This document shows positions 52,220 through 61,437 of a stretch of 64,000 nt of DNA, piece by piece. Origin of the DNA: Rhizobium sp. NXC24 (lineage in GTDB: Bacteria; Pseudomonadota; Alphaproteobacteria; Rhizobiales; Rhizobiaceae); NCBI RefSeq assembly GCF_002944315.1, contig NZ_CP024314.1, positions 1,922,001 through 1,986,000 on the forward strand, given 5' to 3'. Each line of letters opens with the position of its first letter. Positions within the stretch are counted from its first letter, which is position 1. Made by a program: the position numbers and the translations under genes. The notes beneath the pieces are model-generated. The model worked only from the letters and a program-made list of their open reading frames with translations, searched no databases and was not told the origin of the DNA.

Positions 52220-54372
52220 CAGGACACCGCCTTGCGCTGCATCGCCTCGATGACGGCGTGCTTTGGTCCATCGGCAATGATGCGGCCCTTGTCGATGACG
52301 ATCAGCCGGTCGACCAGCTCCAACATGCTGTGGCGATGGGTTGCCACCATCACCGTCGTTTCCGGGCCGAACGCATTTGTCAGCTTGTTGATCAGGTGCC
52401 GTTCGCTCGCCAGATCCATGGCCCCCGAGGGCTCGTCGAGGAAAACGATCTTCGGCCGGGTCAGGAGCAGGCGGGCGATGGTCAATGCCTGCTTCTGGCC
52501 ATTCGAAAGGTTCGCGCCGCGCTCGCCGACGGGCATGTCGAAACCGCGCGGGTGAACGGCGACGAACTCCTCGACACCGGTCATCCGCGAGACGGCCAGC
52601 AACTCCTCGTCGCTGGCATCGGCCCTGCCGAGCAGCAGGTTTTCTTTCACTGTGCCGGAGAACAGGTCAGACGACTGGCCGGCGACAGCCACGGCGGCGC
52701 GCACCTCTGCCATGTGATACTGGCGGATATCGACGCCATCGATCAGCACGCGGCCGCTGGTAGGCTGGAAAAGCCCGTCAAGCAACCGGCCGAGCGTCGT
52801 CTTGCCCGAACCGATGCGGCCGATAATCCCGATCTTCTCCCCGGGCGTGACCGTGAAGGACAACTGATTGATGACCGCCTGATCGGAACCCGGATATTGG
52901 AAAGAGACGTTCTGGAAGCTGAATCCGCCGCTGCGGATCTGCCGGTTGACGAAGCCGACAGTCGACGGTCGATCATCAGGCTGTTCCATGATCTTGTCGA
53001 GAATGCGCAGCGACATGGTGGCCTGGCGGAAACGCGCCAGTGTCATGGCGATCTGTCCGAAAGGCGCGCCGGCACGGCTCGCCAGCATGACGGTGGCGAC
53101 GATCGCGCCCATGGCAATTTTTCCATCGGCGAATTCATAGGTGCCCGCCACGACGATGAACACGCTAACCATCTGTTGCAGCAACATCGTCAAGTTGATG
53201 GCGTTCGACGAGATGTGCTTGATGTCCTCGCTGGTGCGGCTCGAATATTTCGTCAGCTCCTGCCAGCGGCGTAGCATGGTCGCTTCGGCTCGAAGGCTCT
53301 TCAATGTCTCGATCGTCGAAATCGTCTCGACAAGCATGGACTGGCGACGTGATGCCTCGTTCGTCGCAGCCGCCATGCGCTTGCCAATCTGCGCCTGGGC
53401 CACAAGGCCGATCACGACAGACAGAACGAAAGCGACAGCCGGAATAACCACCAGCCAGTCGGCGATCATATAGATGACGATCAGGAAGATGATGACGAAG
53501 AGGCTGTCGATCAGCACACCGATCGTGTTCGAGGTGAAGAATTCTCGCACGAATTCATATTGCGTCACGCGGTTGGCATATTCGCCTGTCGACATCGGGC
53601 GAGAGGCTAGCGTCGAATTCAGGATCTTGTCGAAGATCAGTTGCGAAAGGCGCAAGTCCGCCTTGCGGCCGGCATAGTCGATCAGCGCCGCGCGGGCCGT
53701 CTTCAGCAGGAAATCGAACAGATAGGCCAGGGAAATGCCGATCGTCAGCACCCAAAGCGTTGGGAACGCCTTGTTTGGCAGCACGCGGTCATAGACATTC
53801 ATGGTGAAGAGCGGCGAGGCCAGCGCGATGATGTTGATAAACAGCGCCGCCAGCATGACACGAGTATAGGTGCGCCAGTAGGGCACCAGCGTCGTTGCCA
53901 GCCAATGCCGCTTCTCTATCTCCATCGCATGACCGACGCGCGCTTCTTCCGAAGCATTCTGATAGTAGAGCGTGAAGGCAAAGGCGGCCTGCGGATTGAG
54001 CGCCGCAAGCTCATCCCGCGTCAGGTGGAGCGGCGTCCCCGCTGTTGGCGCGATATCGATGACGTAGGAGCCATTTTCGGCGATTTCAAGCAATGGAAGC
54101 ACACCGCCACCAGCAAAGGTGACGATGGCGGGACAGTCGAAATTACCCAGCCGGCAATCGCGCTCCTTGTGCTGCAGCACCTGCAGGCCGACGCGTTCTG
54201 ACAGTCGCTCGACGTCGTCCTGCTCCATGGCCTCCAGAACCTCGTCCGGAACGCCTGAAAACAGCACTGTGTCGGAGCTCGGGCGACCGTAAAACGCAGC
54301 GACCGATTTAAATGCCGATTTAAACGTCTGCAGCGGTACGCTCGCAGACACCTCAGGTGCCACGTTCAACAT
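52219..54372 (-). CDS. Type I secretion ABC transporter (LapB-like, with C39-like domain)
   Basis: A 717-residue transporter. Residues about 15-140 form a C39-peptidase-like domain without catalytic Cys, used for substrate docking in LapB/HlyB relatives. A six-helix transmembrane domain covers about 165-440, and the ATPase about 475-710: Walker A GRIGSGKTT, signature LSNGQKQA, Walker B IVFLDEPSGAMD, switch His VATHRHS. ATG 54372 starts LNVAPEVSASV. It follows the TolC gene by 29 bp and joins the HlyD-type gene. The adhesin at 32017-47541 is the likely cargo. Confidence 0.93.
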   Translation of the reverse strand: MLNVAPEVSASVPLQTFKSAFKSVAAFYGRPSSDTVLFSGVPDEVLEAMEQDDVERLSERVGLQVLQHKERDCRLGNFDCPAIVTFAGGGVLPLLEIAENGSYVIDIAPTAGTPLHLTRDELAALNPQAAFAFTLYYQNASEEARVGHAMEIEKRHWLATTLVPYWRTYTRVMLAALFINIIALASPLFTMNVYDRVLPNKAFPTLWVLTIGISLAYLFDFLLKTARAALIDYAGRKADLRLSQLIFDKILNSTLASRPMSTGEYANRVTQYEFVREFFTSNTIGVLIDSLFVIIFLIVIYMIADWLVVIPAVAFVLSVVIGLVAQAQIGKRMAAATNEASRRQSMLVETISTIETLKSLRAEATMLRRWQELTKYSSRTSEDIKHISSNAINLTMLLQQMVSVFIVVAGTYEFADGKIAMGAIVATVMLASRAGAPFGQIAMTLARFRQATMSLRILDKIMEQPDDRPSTVGFVNRQIRSGGFSFQNVSFQYPGSDQAVINQLSFTVTPGEKIGIIGRIGSGKTTLGRLLDGLFQPTSGRVLIDGVDIRQYHMAEVRAAVAVAGQSSDLFSGTVKENLLLGRADASDEELLAVSRMTGVEEFVAVHPRGFDMPVGERGANLSNGQKQALTIARLLLTRPKIVFLDEPSGAMDLASERHLINKLTNAFGPETTVMVATHRHSMLELVDRLIVIDKGRIIADGPKHAVIEAMQRKAVS

Positions 54373-54401
54373 GGAGTATTATCCAATCCGGATCGCGACG
54401 A

Positions 54402-55838
54402 TTAGCGAATCGGCTCGAGCAGATCCATCGGCAGGCCGGGCTTCTGATGCGAGTCGTATTTGGTATAGCCGGGATCAGCCGTGTTCGACGACACGCTGAA
54501 CTGATCACGGGCATAAGGCGTTGCCTGATCGACCGGCTTCAGCTTCATCGTCGACAATAAACTGCCCGATGCGGCAAGGATCTTGTATTCGGCAAAGAGC
54601 GAGGCGACGTCCGCCGTCTTGGCCAAAACCTCGGTGTTGAAGCGAGTGTTCTGGGCATCCAACAGATCGAGCAGGGAGCGCTGACCGACCTTGAACTGCT
54701 CACGATAGGACGTCACGAGCTGGGCGTTTGTCTTTTCCTGCCCGTCCAGGATACGCGCGAGCTGGGCCTGATTGGTACGCTCGCTCCAAGCGGAACGAAC
54801 AGACTGATCGACCTCGCGATATGTTTCACTCAGCGCATAACGCTGTTCGGCGGCGCGACGGACCAGTTCCTGCTGATGGGCGGTATCGATGCCGCCGTGA
54901 TAGAGGTTCCACTTGGCGACGACACCGACCTGGACGTCGTTGGTGTTGCCCTTGTTGCCGTCCACATCGTCACCGATACGGGCGCTGCCGACAAGGTCCA
55001 GCTTCGGCAGGAAGGCAGACTTGGAACCGCGGACATCGGCGTCCGCGGCGTTCACGTCAGCTTTGCCGGAGGAAATCTGCGGATTGTTCTTTTGGGCGAT
55101 GAAGACAGCATCATCCAGCGTCTTCGGCAGGTAATGCGACACGGAGGCCGGACGCTGGGCATTGCTGATCGGTTCGCCGACGACCTGAAGGTAGCGGATC
55201 TTCGTCGCATCCAGTTCCTGCTTGGCTTCCTGAAGACGGGCATTTGCCGCCTGCAGGCGCTCGCGGCCCTGATAACGATCGGCATCGGTAAGGGCCCCGC
55301 CCTTAATGCTATCCTCGATGTTACCGACCATCTGCTTGTGGAAGGCGACGTTCTTTTCCGCGGCCGCGACAATTTCCGTCTGCAGCATATATTCGAGATA
55401 ATCCTGGGTCACTTCAAGCGCTAAGGCTTCCGAGCGCTGCTGGACGCGAAAGGATGCGCTGTCGACACGAGCCGCCTGCTTATCTTTCTGTGCCTTGCGG
55501 TCGCCGCCGTCAAACAACGTCTGCGTAATCGTCAAGCTGACGTCGGCCGGATTTAGGTAATCCGTGCTACGCGTCAGGGCTCCCGACGTGACATCCGAAA
55601 GCCTACGGCGACCATAACCCGACTCCAGATCGACCGACGGCAGATAAAGCCCCCTCGCCTGCCGCAGTTGGAACTCGGTTGCCTCCCTATTCTGGGCAGC
55701 CTCCATGATCTGCGGGTTGGTCTTCATTGTCTTGTCAATTGCCTGCTGCAATGTCGTAGCGTAAGCAGCGCCGCTCAATAAAGAACTAATGGCTACCGAA
55801 ATGCCGATCGCCCCAATCAATCGTTTTCTATAAACCAA
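54402..55838 (-). CDS. TolC-family outer-membrane channel (LapE-like)
   Basis: A 478-residue outer-membrane efflux protein. A signal peptide (about 1-27, ending GAAYA) is followed by the duplicated TolC repeats: LQQAIDKTMKTNPQIMEAAQNREATEFQLRQARGLYLPSVDLESGYG (in pieces) and, in the second half, AVFIAQKNNPQISSGKADVNAADADVRGSKSAFLPKLDLVGSA. There is no ATG at the front: the best start is TTG 55838, seven nucleotides after GGGAAGGG; the upstream in-frame TTG at 55856 would put that ribosome-binding sequence inside the gene. It is first in the type I secretion operon, and the TTG start may hold down its translation. Confidence 0.88.
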   Translation of the reverse strand: MVYRKRLIGAIGISVAISSLLSGAAYATTLQQAIDKTMKTNPQIMEAAQNREATEFQLRQARGLYLPSVDLESGYGRRRLSDVTSGALTRSTDYLNPADVSLTITQTLFDGGDRKAQKDKQAARVDSASFRVQQRSEALALEVTQDYLEYMLQTEIVAAAEKNVAFHKQMVGNIEDSIKGGALTDADRYQGRERLQAANARLQEAKQELDATKIRYLQVVGEPISNAQRPASVSHYLPKTLDDAVFIAQKNNPQISSGKADVNAADADVRGSKSAFLPKLDLVGSARIGDDVDGNKGNTNDVQVGVVAKWNLYHGGIDTAHQQELVRRAAEQRYALSETYREVDQSVRSAWSERTNQAQLARILDGQEKTNAQLVTSYREQFKVGQRSLLDLLDAQNTRFNTEVLAKTADVASLFAEYKILAASGSLLSTMKLKPVDQATPYARDQFSVSSNTADPGYTKYDSHQKPGLPMDLLEPIR

Positions 55839-56402
55839 AATAGTACCCTTCCCCAAAAACAGTACTTTGCTAATATACTTCCAGGCTTATTCATCCACTA
55901 GGTAGACGAAATCACATCTACTTGCAAAGTAGATTCTTATTTATTTCCTCTGAAGCAGTTAATATCGCGGCGCGCAAGCCTCATGACTAACAATTTGTTG
56001 ACCATTTTTGGTCTGTTCACAGTCACTGCGCAGACGTGCGGTCGATCCGGCACGCAGTCGTCTCTTTATGCAGAACACGGGCCTACCTTCGGCGGTGTGG
56101 GCTGGTACAAAACGACCACCGATAACTGAGAATGCTGCACGCTATCTTGGCCGCAATCACGTAATCGAGGACGGCAGGGCCCAGTTATCGCGTCGCCGGC
56201 GCTTTAGCCGAAGCAACGCCGTAGAAAGTTGACTATATTCTCACTCGATCTCAGAACCGTAAGTTCTGCGAAGCCGATCTGCGATTATCCGGAAACATAT
56301 CTCGCTTCTGTTGCTGAAAATTACTTTCAAGGCGCCGAATATCTGCTCGTTATGGGATCCGAACGCGGACCCCGTCGAAGGCGCCGGCAGGGTCGATGCG
56401 CG
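55839..56402. other. 564-bp intergenic region with secretion-operon promoter
   Basis: AT-rich next to the TolC start and without a credible gene; the short forward reading frames at 56008-56232 and 56229-56429 show no domain. It contains an 8-bp inverted repeat at 55916-55934. Confidence 0.5.
55916..55934. promoter_or_regulatory. Inverted repeat ATCTACTT-GCA-AAGTAGAT
   Basis: Perfect 8-bp arms with 3-nt spacing, 78 bp upstream of the TolC-family start, in AT-rich DNA. Candidate operator of the type I secretion operon, possibly for the RHH protein at the operon end. Confidence 0.5.
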
Positions 56403-57956
56403 CTACTCCGGCAGGCCGGCAGCACGTAGCGCATCACCAAGGCATTGCGCGAGCGCCGGCGCACAGTCGACGCCTGCAAACTGGCGGCCGAAGTGAAACG
56501 TTGGATGCAGCTCAAGCACCCGCGCAGCGGCTGCCCTCGCTTCTTCCAGCCGGCCGAGCTTGGCCAGGGCGGCAGCCAATTGCACATGGGTGATGCTGTG
56601 TGCGGGATTGGCCTGAACAGACTTGTAGGCTGCGCGACAGGCTTCATCATAGCGGCCAAGCAGCAAATGACTCATCGCTTGCGCATCGAATGCGGCAAAA
56701 GCCCATGAGTCAAATGGGCTCAGCCGCATGCCCCGCTCGCTCCACTCGATGGCCCGCTCTGCTTCTCCGCCCCATCCGAGAATGACGCTTCCCAAGATAT
56801 AGGTCAGGGCAGATGACGGGCTGATGGCGAGTGCGGCTTCCAGTGCGGTGAAAGCAGCTTTCCGGTCATGTCCATCCATGCCAATGGAAAAACCCGCAAG
56901 GGTCAGGGCGGATGCATCATCCTGTCCGTGGAGGATCGCTGAGCGAGCATGGCGGATGGAAGCGGCACGGTTGGCTTCCTGCAGGCCGGCGCGCAGGAAG
57001 AGGCAATGATGGCACATCGCGGCATTGCCATGCGCCAGCGCATAACCCGGATCGAGTTCGATGGCACGATCGAGCATCACCAGCGCTCGCGCAACCCGGT
57101 CCGGCATGCCGGAATCCACGTCGAGCTGCGCCCGCAGCACAAGATCATATGCATCGAGGCTGTCGGGACGCTTGCGCTTCACCCTATCGATTTCGGCACG
57201 CCGCAGGCTGGGTGCGATTGCACCGACAGCCGATAGGGCGATCTCGTCCTGAAGCGCAAAAATATCGGTAGAGCAGCGGTCGTACCGCTGAGCCCATACG
57301 TGAGCGCCGGTCGATGCATCGATCATCTGGCCGGTCACGCGTACGCTGCCACCGGCTTTCCGCACGCTGCCTTCGAGCACGTAGCGGACACCGAGCTCGT
57401 GGGCGACCTGCTTCACGTCCACCGCGCGACCCTTGTAGATGAAGGTCGAGTTACGCGCGATGACGAGCAGCCAATTGATGCGCGCTAGGCCGGTGATGAT
57501 GTCGTCAACCATCCCGTCAGTGAAATAATCCTGTTCAGGATCGCCGCTCAGGTTGGAGAACGGTAAAACCGCGATCGAAGGCTTGTCTGGCAATGTCGGC
57601 GTTGTCGTAGCCAAGACCGCGGCTGCCGAATCAGGACCATCAACTGCGACCGCCGGTCCGACATAACGATAGCCGCGTCGTGGCAGCGTCTCTATCCAGC
57701 ATCCGCCACCGCTAAGGTTTTCGAGAACCCGCCGCACCGCCGCGATCTGGACCGTCAGGTTGCTGTCCTCTATGGCGAGCCCGGGCCATGCAGTCTCGAT
57801 TAGCGCTTCCTTCGAAACCGGTGAACCCGACCGCTCCAAGAGCAGCGCAAGCAACGCAACCGCCCGCTGACCGAGCGGCGTCGGCTTGTCGCCGTGGAAC
57901 AGGATCCCGGCATCGGCGTCGAGGCGAAATGGGCCAAACGTGAGGCTTGTAACCAT
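56403..57956 (-). CDS. CadC-like winged-helix regulator with TolB-like and TPR domains
   Basis: A 517-residue regulator. Residues 1-100 are an OmpR-type winged helix (LTFGPFRLDADAGILFHGDKPTPLGQRAVALLALLLE in pieces, wing ETLPRRGYRYVG). About 125-245 resemble the adenylate-cyclase-associated TolB-N-like domain: PSIAVLPFSNLSGDPEQDYFTDGMVDDIITGLAR in pieces and GVRYVLEGSVRKAGGSVRVTGQ. The remaining 250 residues are TPR repeats (ALVMLDRAIELDPGYALAHGNAA and others). No transmembrane helix is evident, unlike CadC. It is divergent from the cupin gene with 126 bp between, so it may control it. The signal is unknown. Confidence 0.87.
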   Translation of the reverse strand: MVTSLTFGPFRLDADAGILFHGDKPTPLGQRAVALLALLLERSGSPVSKEALIETAWPGLAIEDSNLTVQIAAVRRVLENLSGGGCWIETLPRRGYRYVGPAVAVDGPDSAAAVLATTTPTLPDKPSIAVLPFSNLSGDPEQDYFTDGMVDDIITGLARINWLLVIARNSTFIYKGRAVDVKQVAHELGVRYVLEGSVRKAGGSVRVTGQMIDASTGAHVWAQRYDRCSTDIFALQDEIALSAVGAIAPSLRRAEIDRVKRKRPDSLDAYDLVLRAQLDVDSGMPDRVARALVMLDRAIELDPGYALAHGNAAMCHHCLFLRAGLQEANRAASIRHARSAILHGQDDASALTLAGFSIGMDGHDRKAAFTALEAALAISPSSALTYILGSVILGWGGEAERAIEWSERGMRLSPFDSWAFAAFDAQAMSHLLLGRYDEACRAAYKSVQANPAHSITHVQLAAALAKLGRLEEARAAAARVLELHPTFHFGRQFAGVDCAPALAQCLGDALRAAGLPE

Positions 57957-58082
57957 TCCTGAAGAAGATACCGTTTGCGATCTTTTCGCAACAATTTCGG
58001 AACGGCTTCAGGACTGTCCGACAGGGCGGTGGCATTCTGGGTGGGTGCTTGCGGAAGCAGCACCGAGCCAATGGAGGATAAG

Positions 58083-58544
58083 ATGAGCGCCGCCCCTGTC
58101 ATCCGCATGCCTGACGAGAACAAGGGGGTCATGCTGCGTGGCCATCCCATGGTGTTTCTCGTCACCGGCGAGGATACGAGACACACGAGCATGTTCGACT
58201 GGACGATCCCAGCCGGGTTTGCCACCGGCCGGCATATCCATCGCGTGCAGGAGGAAACCTTCTACATGCTCGACGGCGAATGCCTCTGGCACGTCGGCGA
58301 AAAAACGATCCGCGCTACCCCGGGTACCTACCTGTTCATTCCAGCGGGCGTGCCGCACAACATCACCAATGTCAGCGAAAAGCCGGCGCGCGTGCTGATG
58401 ACCGTCTCTCCGCCCGGACACGAGCATTATTTCGAAGAGCTTGCGAAGCTCGCTGCACACGGCTCTCCCGATCCAAGCGCGCTTGCCGACTTGCGGAGCC
58501 GCTACGATACCGATCAGATCTCTACTCTGACAACAAGCGCGTAG
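58083..58544 (+). CDS. Cupin-domain protein (quercetinase-like)
   Basis: A 153-residue single cupin. Metal ligands are visible in GRHIHRVQEETFYMLDGE (His, His, Glu; about residues 46-63) and in IPAGVPHNITN (His about 90). ATG 58083 has GGAGG six nucleotides upstream; the longer in-frame start at 57975 is not supported. Small cytoplasmic cupins of this type include dioxygenases and isomerases; no substrate can be inferred. It is divergent from the CadC-like regulator. Confidence 0.8.
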   Translation: MSAAPVIRMPDENKGVMLRGHPMVFLVTGEDTRHTSMFDWTIPAGFATGRHIHRVQEETFYMLDGECLWHVGEKTIRATPGTYLFIPAGVPHNITNVSEKPARVLMTVSPPGHEHYFEELAKLAAHGSPDPSALADLRSRYDTDQISTLTTSA

Positions 58545-58681
58545 GCGCGATTGGCAGGCCCAGTGCAACGCGGCGACAGGTGCAACGCAGGACCTCTGGC
58601 GTTGGTTTACAGGACCTTCTCCGGTCCGCCGACCGGATTTTTTGCAGCAAGCGAGGCCGACTACAATCACGCTGACAGTAT

Positions 58682-59161
58682 TCAGCGCATTTCGTCCGAT
58701 TCATCCGCGACGCCGACATGATGTCGATAGACCATTCCCCAGCCTTTCCAACCCGTGAACAGGAGGATGAGGACAACGATCAGCGACAGGACGAGGCCAA
58801 CCGGCACCACCGCCGCCTCTGCGTGGGCATATCGCGAGTACCAGTTGTAAAGCTCGATCAGGACGACAAGGACGTTGCCGCCGGCGTGAAGCCATAAGTC
58901 CTGAAGGTTACGGATCTGGGCGTCGCCAAGGACGTCGGTGAGTCCGGCAACAGCGGCCAGCGCGGCCATGATCAGGCCGGCCCCGAGCAGCCAGAGCGAA
59001 CCGGTGACCCAGGCTGCATTGCCGGTTCGCCAGAAAACGAGGTCGCAAACGAAGGTCGCGACGAAGAAGGCGATCGGGAATGGTATCAGCATTGCGTGGA
59101 CAGGGTGGCCGGCAATGCTTGCCGTGCTGTGAGGATTGTGGGTGATCATAGGCTGGGCCAT
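58682..59161 (-). CDS. DUF2231 membrane protein
   Basis: A 159-residue inner-membrane protein with four transmembrane helices (about 25-47, 55-80, 90-110, 125-145). The start of the family core, IAGHPVHAMLIPFPIAFFVATFVCDLVFW in pieces, contains the GHPxHxMLIPFPIG-like motif of DUF2231, whose His residues may bind haem. ATG 59161 after GGGAGGC is chosen over 59197. It is convergent with the cupin gene. Function unknown. Confidence 0.83.
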   Translation of the reverse strand: MAQPMITHNPHSTASIAGHPVHAMLIPFPIAFFVATFVCDLVFWRTGNAAWVTGSLWLLGAGLIMAALAAVAGLTDVLGDAQIRNLQDLWLHAGGNVLVVLIELYNWYSRYAHAEAAVVPVGLVLSLIVVLILLFTGWKGWGMVYRHHVGVADESDEMR

Positions 59162-59508
59162 CGTAATGCCTCCCGGAGGCGCGGCGAGCGCCGCCATCAG
59201 ACCACATCACGACGCATGAGAGGCTTGGCAGCACAAAGCCATACATATGAACTCCGGTTGCATAGGAATGTTCCACAACGCGACGGCGGTACGGGCGCGT
59301 CTATAGGGCCATTTAGGAATGCAACAATTGGACCAGCTACAGATCCAGTTGCCCCTTGTTCCGTTGATGAGACGCAATGCCACTGCCGGACGAGCTGCCA
59401 TTGCAGATCGCAAAAAGCGGGCCAAAACGGCCGGTTCACCATTTGTGAAGGTCCGGCGGCAATGCTGCGTCATTCTGAGGTGATTCGACTTACAAGGACG
59501 AAGACAGT
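59162..59508. other. 347-bp intergenic region, no gene seen
   Basis: Lies between two divergent small genes. Overlapping short reading frames on both strands have no recognisable domain; I see no strong inverted repeat. Confidence 0.5.
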
Positions 59509-59754
59509 ATGACGGTTGTACAGTTTCCTGCCGATCGGCGCGTAGCCGAAGTCAAACGATGCGCAGAAGCTCTCCAGCGCCTTCATGGCGAGGAAGCTAA
59601 CCGTTTCTGGCGGTCGGAGATGGCGGCGCTTGCCGCTGCGCTCGAACGGCAAGGTATGACCGAGGAGGCTATATCGCGCCAAGCGAGCCGCTTCATGCAT
59701 GCGGTTCAGATGGAACTGCAAGTCGCCTTTGCGATGGATGAGGCAGGACACTAG
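59509..59754 (+). CDS. Small DUF6074-like protein
   Basis: An 81-residue protein, VVQFPADRRVAEVKRCAEALQRLHGEEANRFWRSEM in pieces, then LAAALERQGMTEEAISRQASRFMHAVQMELQ. The helical layout and the TVVQFP start fit the DUF6074 family common in rhizobia. No signal peptide or membrane segment. Function unknown. Confidence 0.7.
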   Translation: MTVVQFPADRRVAEVKRCAEALQRLHGEEANRFWRSEMAALAAALERQGMTEEAISRQASRFMHAVQMELQVAFAMDEAGH

Positions 59755-59796
59755 GTTTCGAATAGCAGCTAGGCGGCCTGATCGGGAAATAACTGG

Positions 59797-60471
59797 TCAG
59801 ATATCGACGATGAGGCCCTTGGCTTTCAGCACCGGCTCAAGCTTGCTGACTTCGATGACCGATTTGCCTTGCCTATAGGCTTCGATGTAGCCCGCTTCGG
59901 CATCGTCACGCGCCTGCGAAAGCCGCGCGACCTCCCGCGCTTCCTCTCTGCGAACGACGACAAGACCATCCGCGTCGCCGACGATGATATCACCAGGATT
60001 GATGATCTCTCCGCCGACGATGATCGGATCGTTGACCGCAGCGAGCGTCTCCTTGACCGTGCCTTTGATGCAGACGCTGAGTGAGAAGACCGGAAACCCG
60101 AGTTCCCTCAATTGAAGCGTATCGCGCACGCCTGTATCGGTCACCAAGCCGCCGATGCCCTTGGCAAGGCAAGCATTGGCCAGAACATCGCCGAAGGAGC
60201 CCGCTTCCTCGTATTCTCCCGCAGACACGACGATGATGTCGCCCGGTTTGGCGTAGTTGATCGCAAGCTGCAGCATGATGTTGTCGCGCGGCGCGCACTT
60301 CACCGTGAACGCCGGACCGCAAAGCTTCATGCGATAGTCCACGGGCTTCAGACGCGAGGAGAGCGCGCCGCGGCGACCCTGGGCTTCATGGATCGTTGCG
60401 GGCGAGAATTTGGCGAGCGCTTCGATGTCTGCGGTGCTCGGTCGCTCGGCGATATCTTTGATGTGGGTCAT
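59797..60471 (-). CDS. RraA-like aldolase (4-hydroxy-4-methyl-2-oxoglutarate aldolase type)
   Basis: A 224-residue RraA/HMG-aldolase-family protein, distinct from the one at 605-1351. Motifs: FSPATIHEAQGRRGAL near residue 25, NYAKPGDIIVVSAGEYEEAGSFGDVLA, TDTGVRDTLQLRELGFPVFS with the conserved Arg-Asp, and INPGDIIVGDADGLVVV. It is a candidate pyruvate aldolase or oxaloacetate decarboxylase. It is last in an operon with an amino-acid-type ABC transporter and follows a hairpin, so it may cleave the imported substrate after conversion by the SDR. Confidence 0.83.
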   Translation of the reverse strand: MTHIKDIAERPSTADIEALAKFSPATIHEAQGRRGALSSRLKPVDYRMKLCGPAFTVKCAPRDNIMLQLAINYAKPGDIIVVSAGEYEEAGSFGDVLANACLAKGIGGLVTDTGVRDTLQLRELGFPVFSLSVCIKGTVKETLAAVNDPIIVGGEIINPGDIIVGDADGLVVVRREEAREVARLSQARDDAEAGYIEAYRQGKSVIEVSKLEPVLKAKGLIVDI

Positions 60472-60491
60472 GGAAACTTCTCATGGTTTAG

Positions 60492-60518
60492 GCCGGCGGC
60501 AGGCATACCGCCGCCGGC
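60492..60518 (-). terminator. GC-rich hairpin between the solute-binding and aldolase genes
   Basis: Perfect 9-bp stem GCCGGCGGC / GCCGCCGGC with a 9-nt loop, 51 nt after the binding-protein stop. No T-run, so probably a mRNA-stabilising or partial-termination element that raises binding-protein output over downstream expression. Confidence 0.55.
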
Positions 60519-60569
60519 AATCAACAAGGATTTTCGGATGGAGAATTGACTAGGCGCGAAGATGCGGCG

Positions 60570-61406
60570 TCAGGGGATCGGGTCGAACTTCAATTCGGTG
60601 ATCGGTACGACCTTCTCGTTGCGGGTCATCTTGTATTCCGTGTTCGGACCAAGCCACTTTTCCCAGATCTTGTTGATCTCGCCGGAGTCATCCAGCTTGT
60701 GCAGGATTGCATTGACCTTTGCGGTCAGCGCAGGCTGATCCTTCTGCATACCGATACCGACCGGCTCCAGCAGCATGGGCTCGTCGATCATGCGCATCTG
60801 CTTGCCCTTGGTCTTCGATTGATTGACAAGCAGCGTCGTCGTCATGGTGTTCGCGACCATGCCGCGCGCCTTCCCCTGCTGAACGGCAAGGTAGGCAGAG
60901 CCCGTATCTTGAAAGGTCAGCGGGTCGGATTTGTTGAGTTTGATCGCCAGCTCCGACGTCGAGCCCTTGGTCGAGGCGAGACGCTGGCCCTCGTAATCGG
61001 CCTTCTTCTTGCCGGCGTCATCGGCGGGAACAATGAGCATTTCCTTGGCGACATAGTAGGGATCGCTGAATTGGATCTGCTCCGCGCGGCTCAGCGTATA
61101 GGCAAGGTTGGCGACCGTGATGTCGACCCGGCCAAGCTTGACTTCCGGGACACGCGCCTCGACCGAAATCGGCTTGATCTCGGCCTTTACGCCAAGTTCA
61201 TTCGCGATCGCCTTGCACAGATCGACGTCGAATCCCGCCATTTCGCGGGTCTTTGGATCAGGCGAGGAAAACGGCGGAACATCCGCATAGGTCGCGCAGC
61301 GCAGCGTCTTGGCTGACATGATCGTGTCGAGTTGGTCGGCCTTGGCCGGCATGGCGACAGCGGTGCCCGTGAGTGCCAGCGTTACGGTGAGGTATTTCCA
61401 GTTCAT
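60570..61406 (-). CDS. Solute-binding protein of a polar amino acid-type ABC transporter
   Basis: A 278-residue periplasmic binding protein (SBP_bac_3 family). The signal peptide ends near residue 24 (AMPAKA), followed by LRCATYADVPPFSSPDPKTREMAGFDVDLCKAIANEL in pieces, the standard first-lobe signature, and VDITVANLAYTLSRAEQIQFSDPYY. The ATG at 61406 follows AAGGAGAAC; an in-frame upstream start at 61562 would run into the ATPase gene. It delivers the substrate to the two permeases encoded upstream. The specific amino acid or acid cannot be read. Confidence 0.9.
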   Translation of the reverse strand: MNWKYLTVTLALTGTAVAMPAKADQLDTIMSAKTLRCATYADVPPFSSPDPKTREMAGFDVDLCKAIANELGVKAEIKPISVEARVPEVKLGRVDITVANLAYTLSRAEQIQFSDPYYVAKEMLIVPADDAGKKKADYEGQRLASTKGSTSELAIKLNKSDPLTFQDTGSAYLAVQQGKARGMVANTMTTTLLVNQSKTKGKQMRMIDEPMLLEPVGIGMQKDQPALTAKVNAILHKLDDSGEINKIWEKWLGPNTEYKMTRNEKVVPITELKFDPIP

Positions 61407-61437
61407 TGCTGTTCTCCTTATTATTGATTTCAGATGC

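Noticed and set aside
56008..56429. Two short forward frames in the secretion-operon upstream region
   Set aside because: Arg/Ser-rich composition with no domain; the second runs into the regulator gene in antisense.
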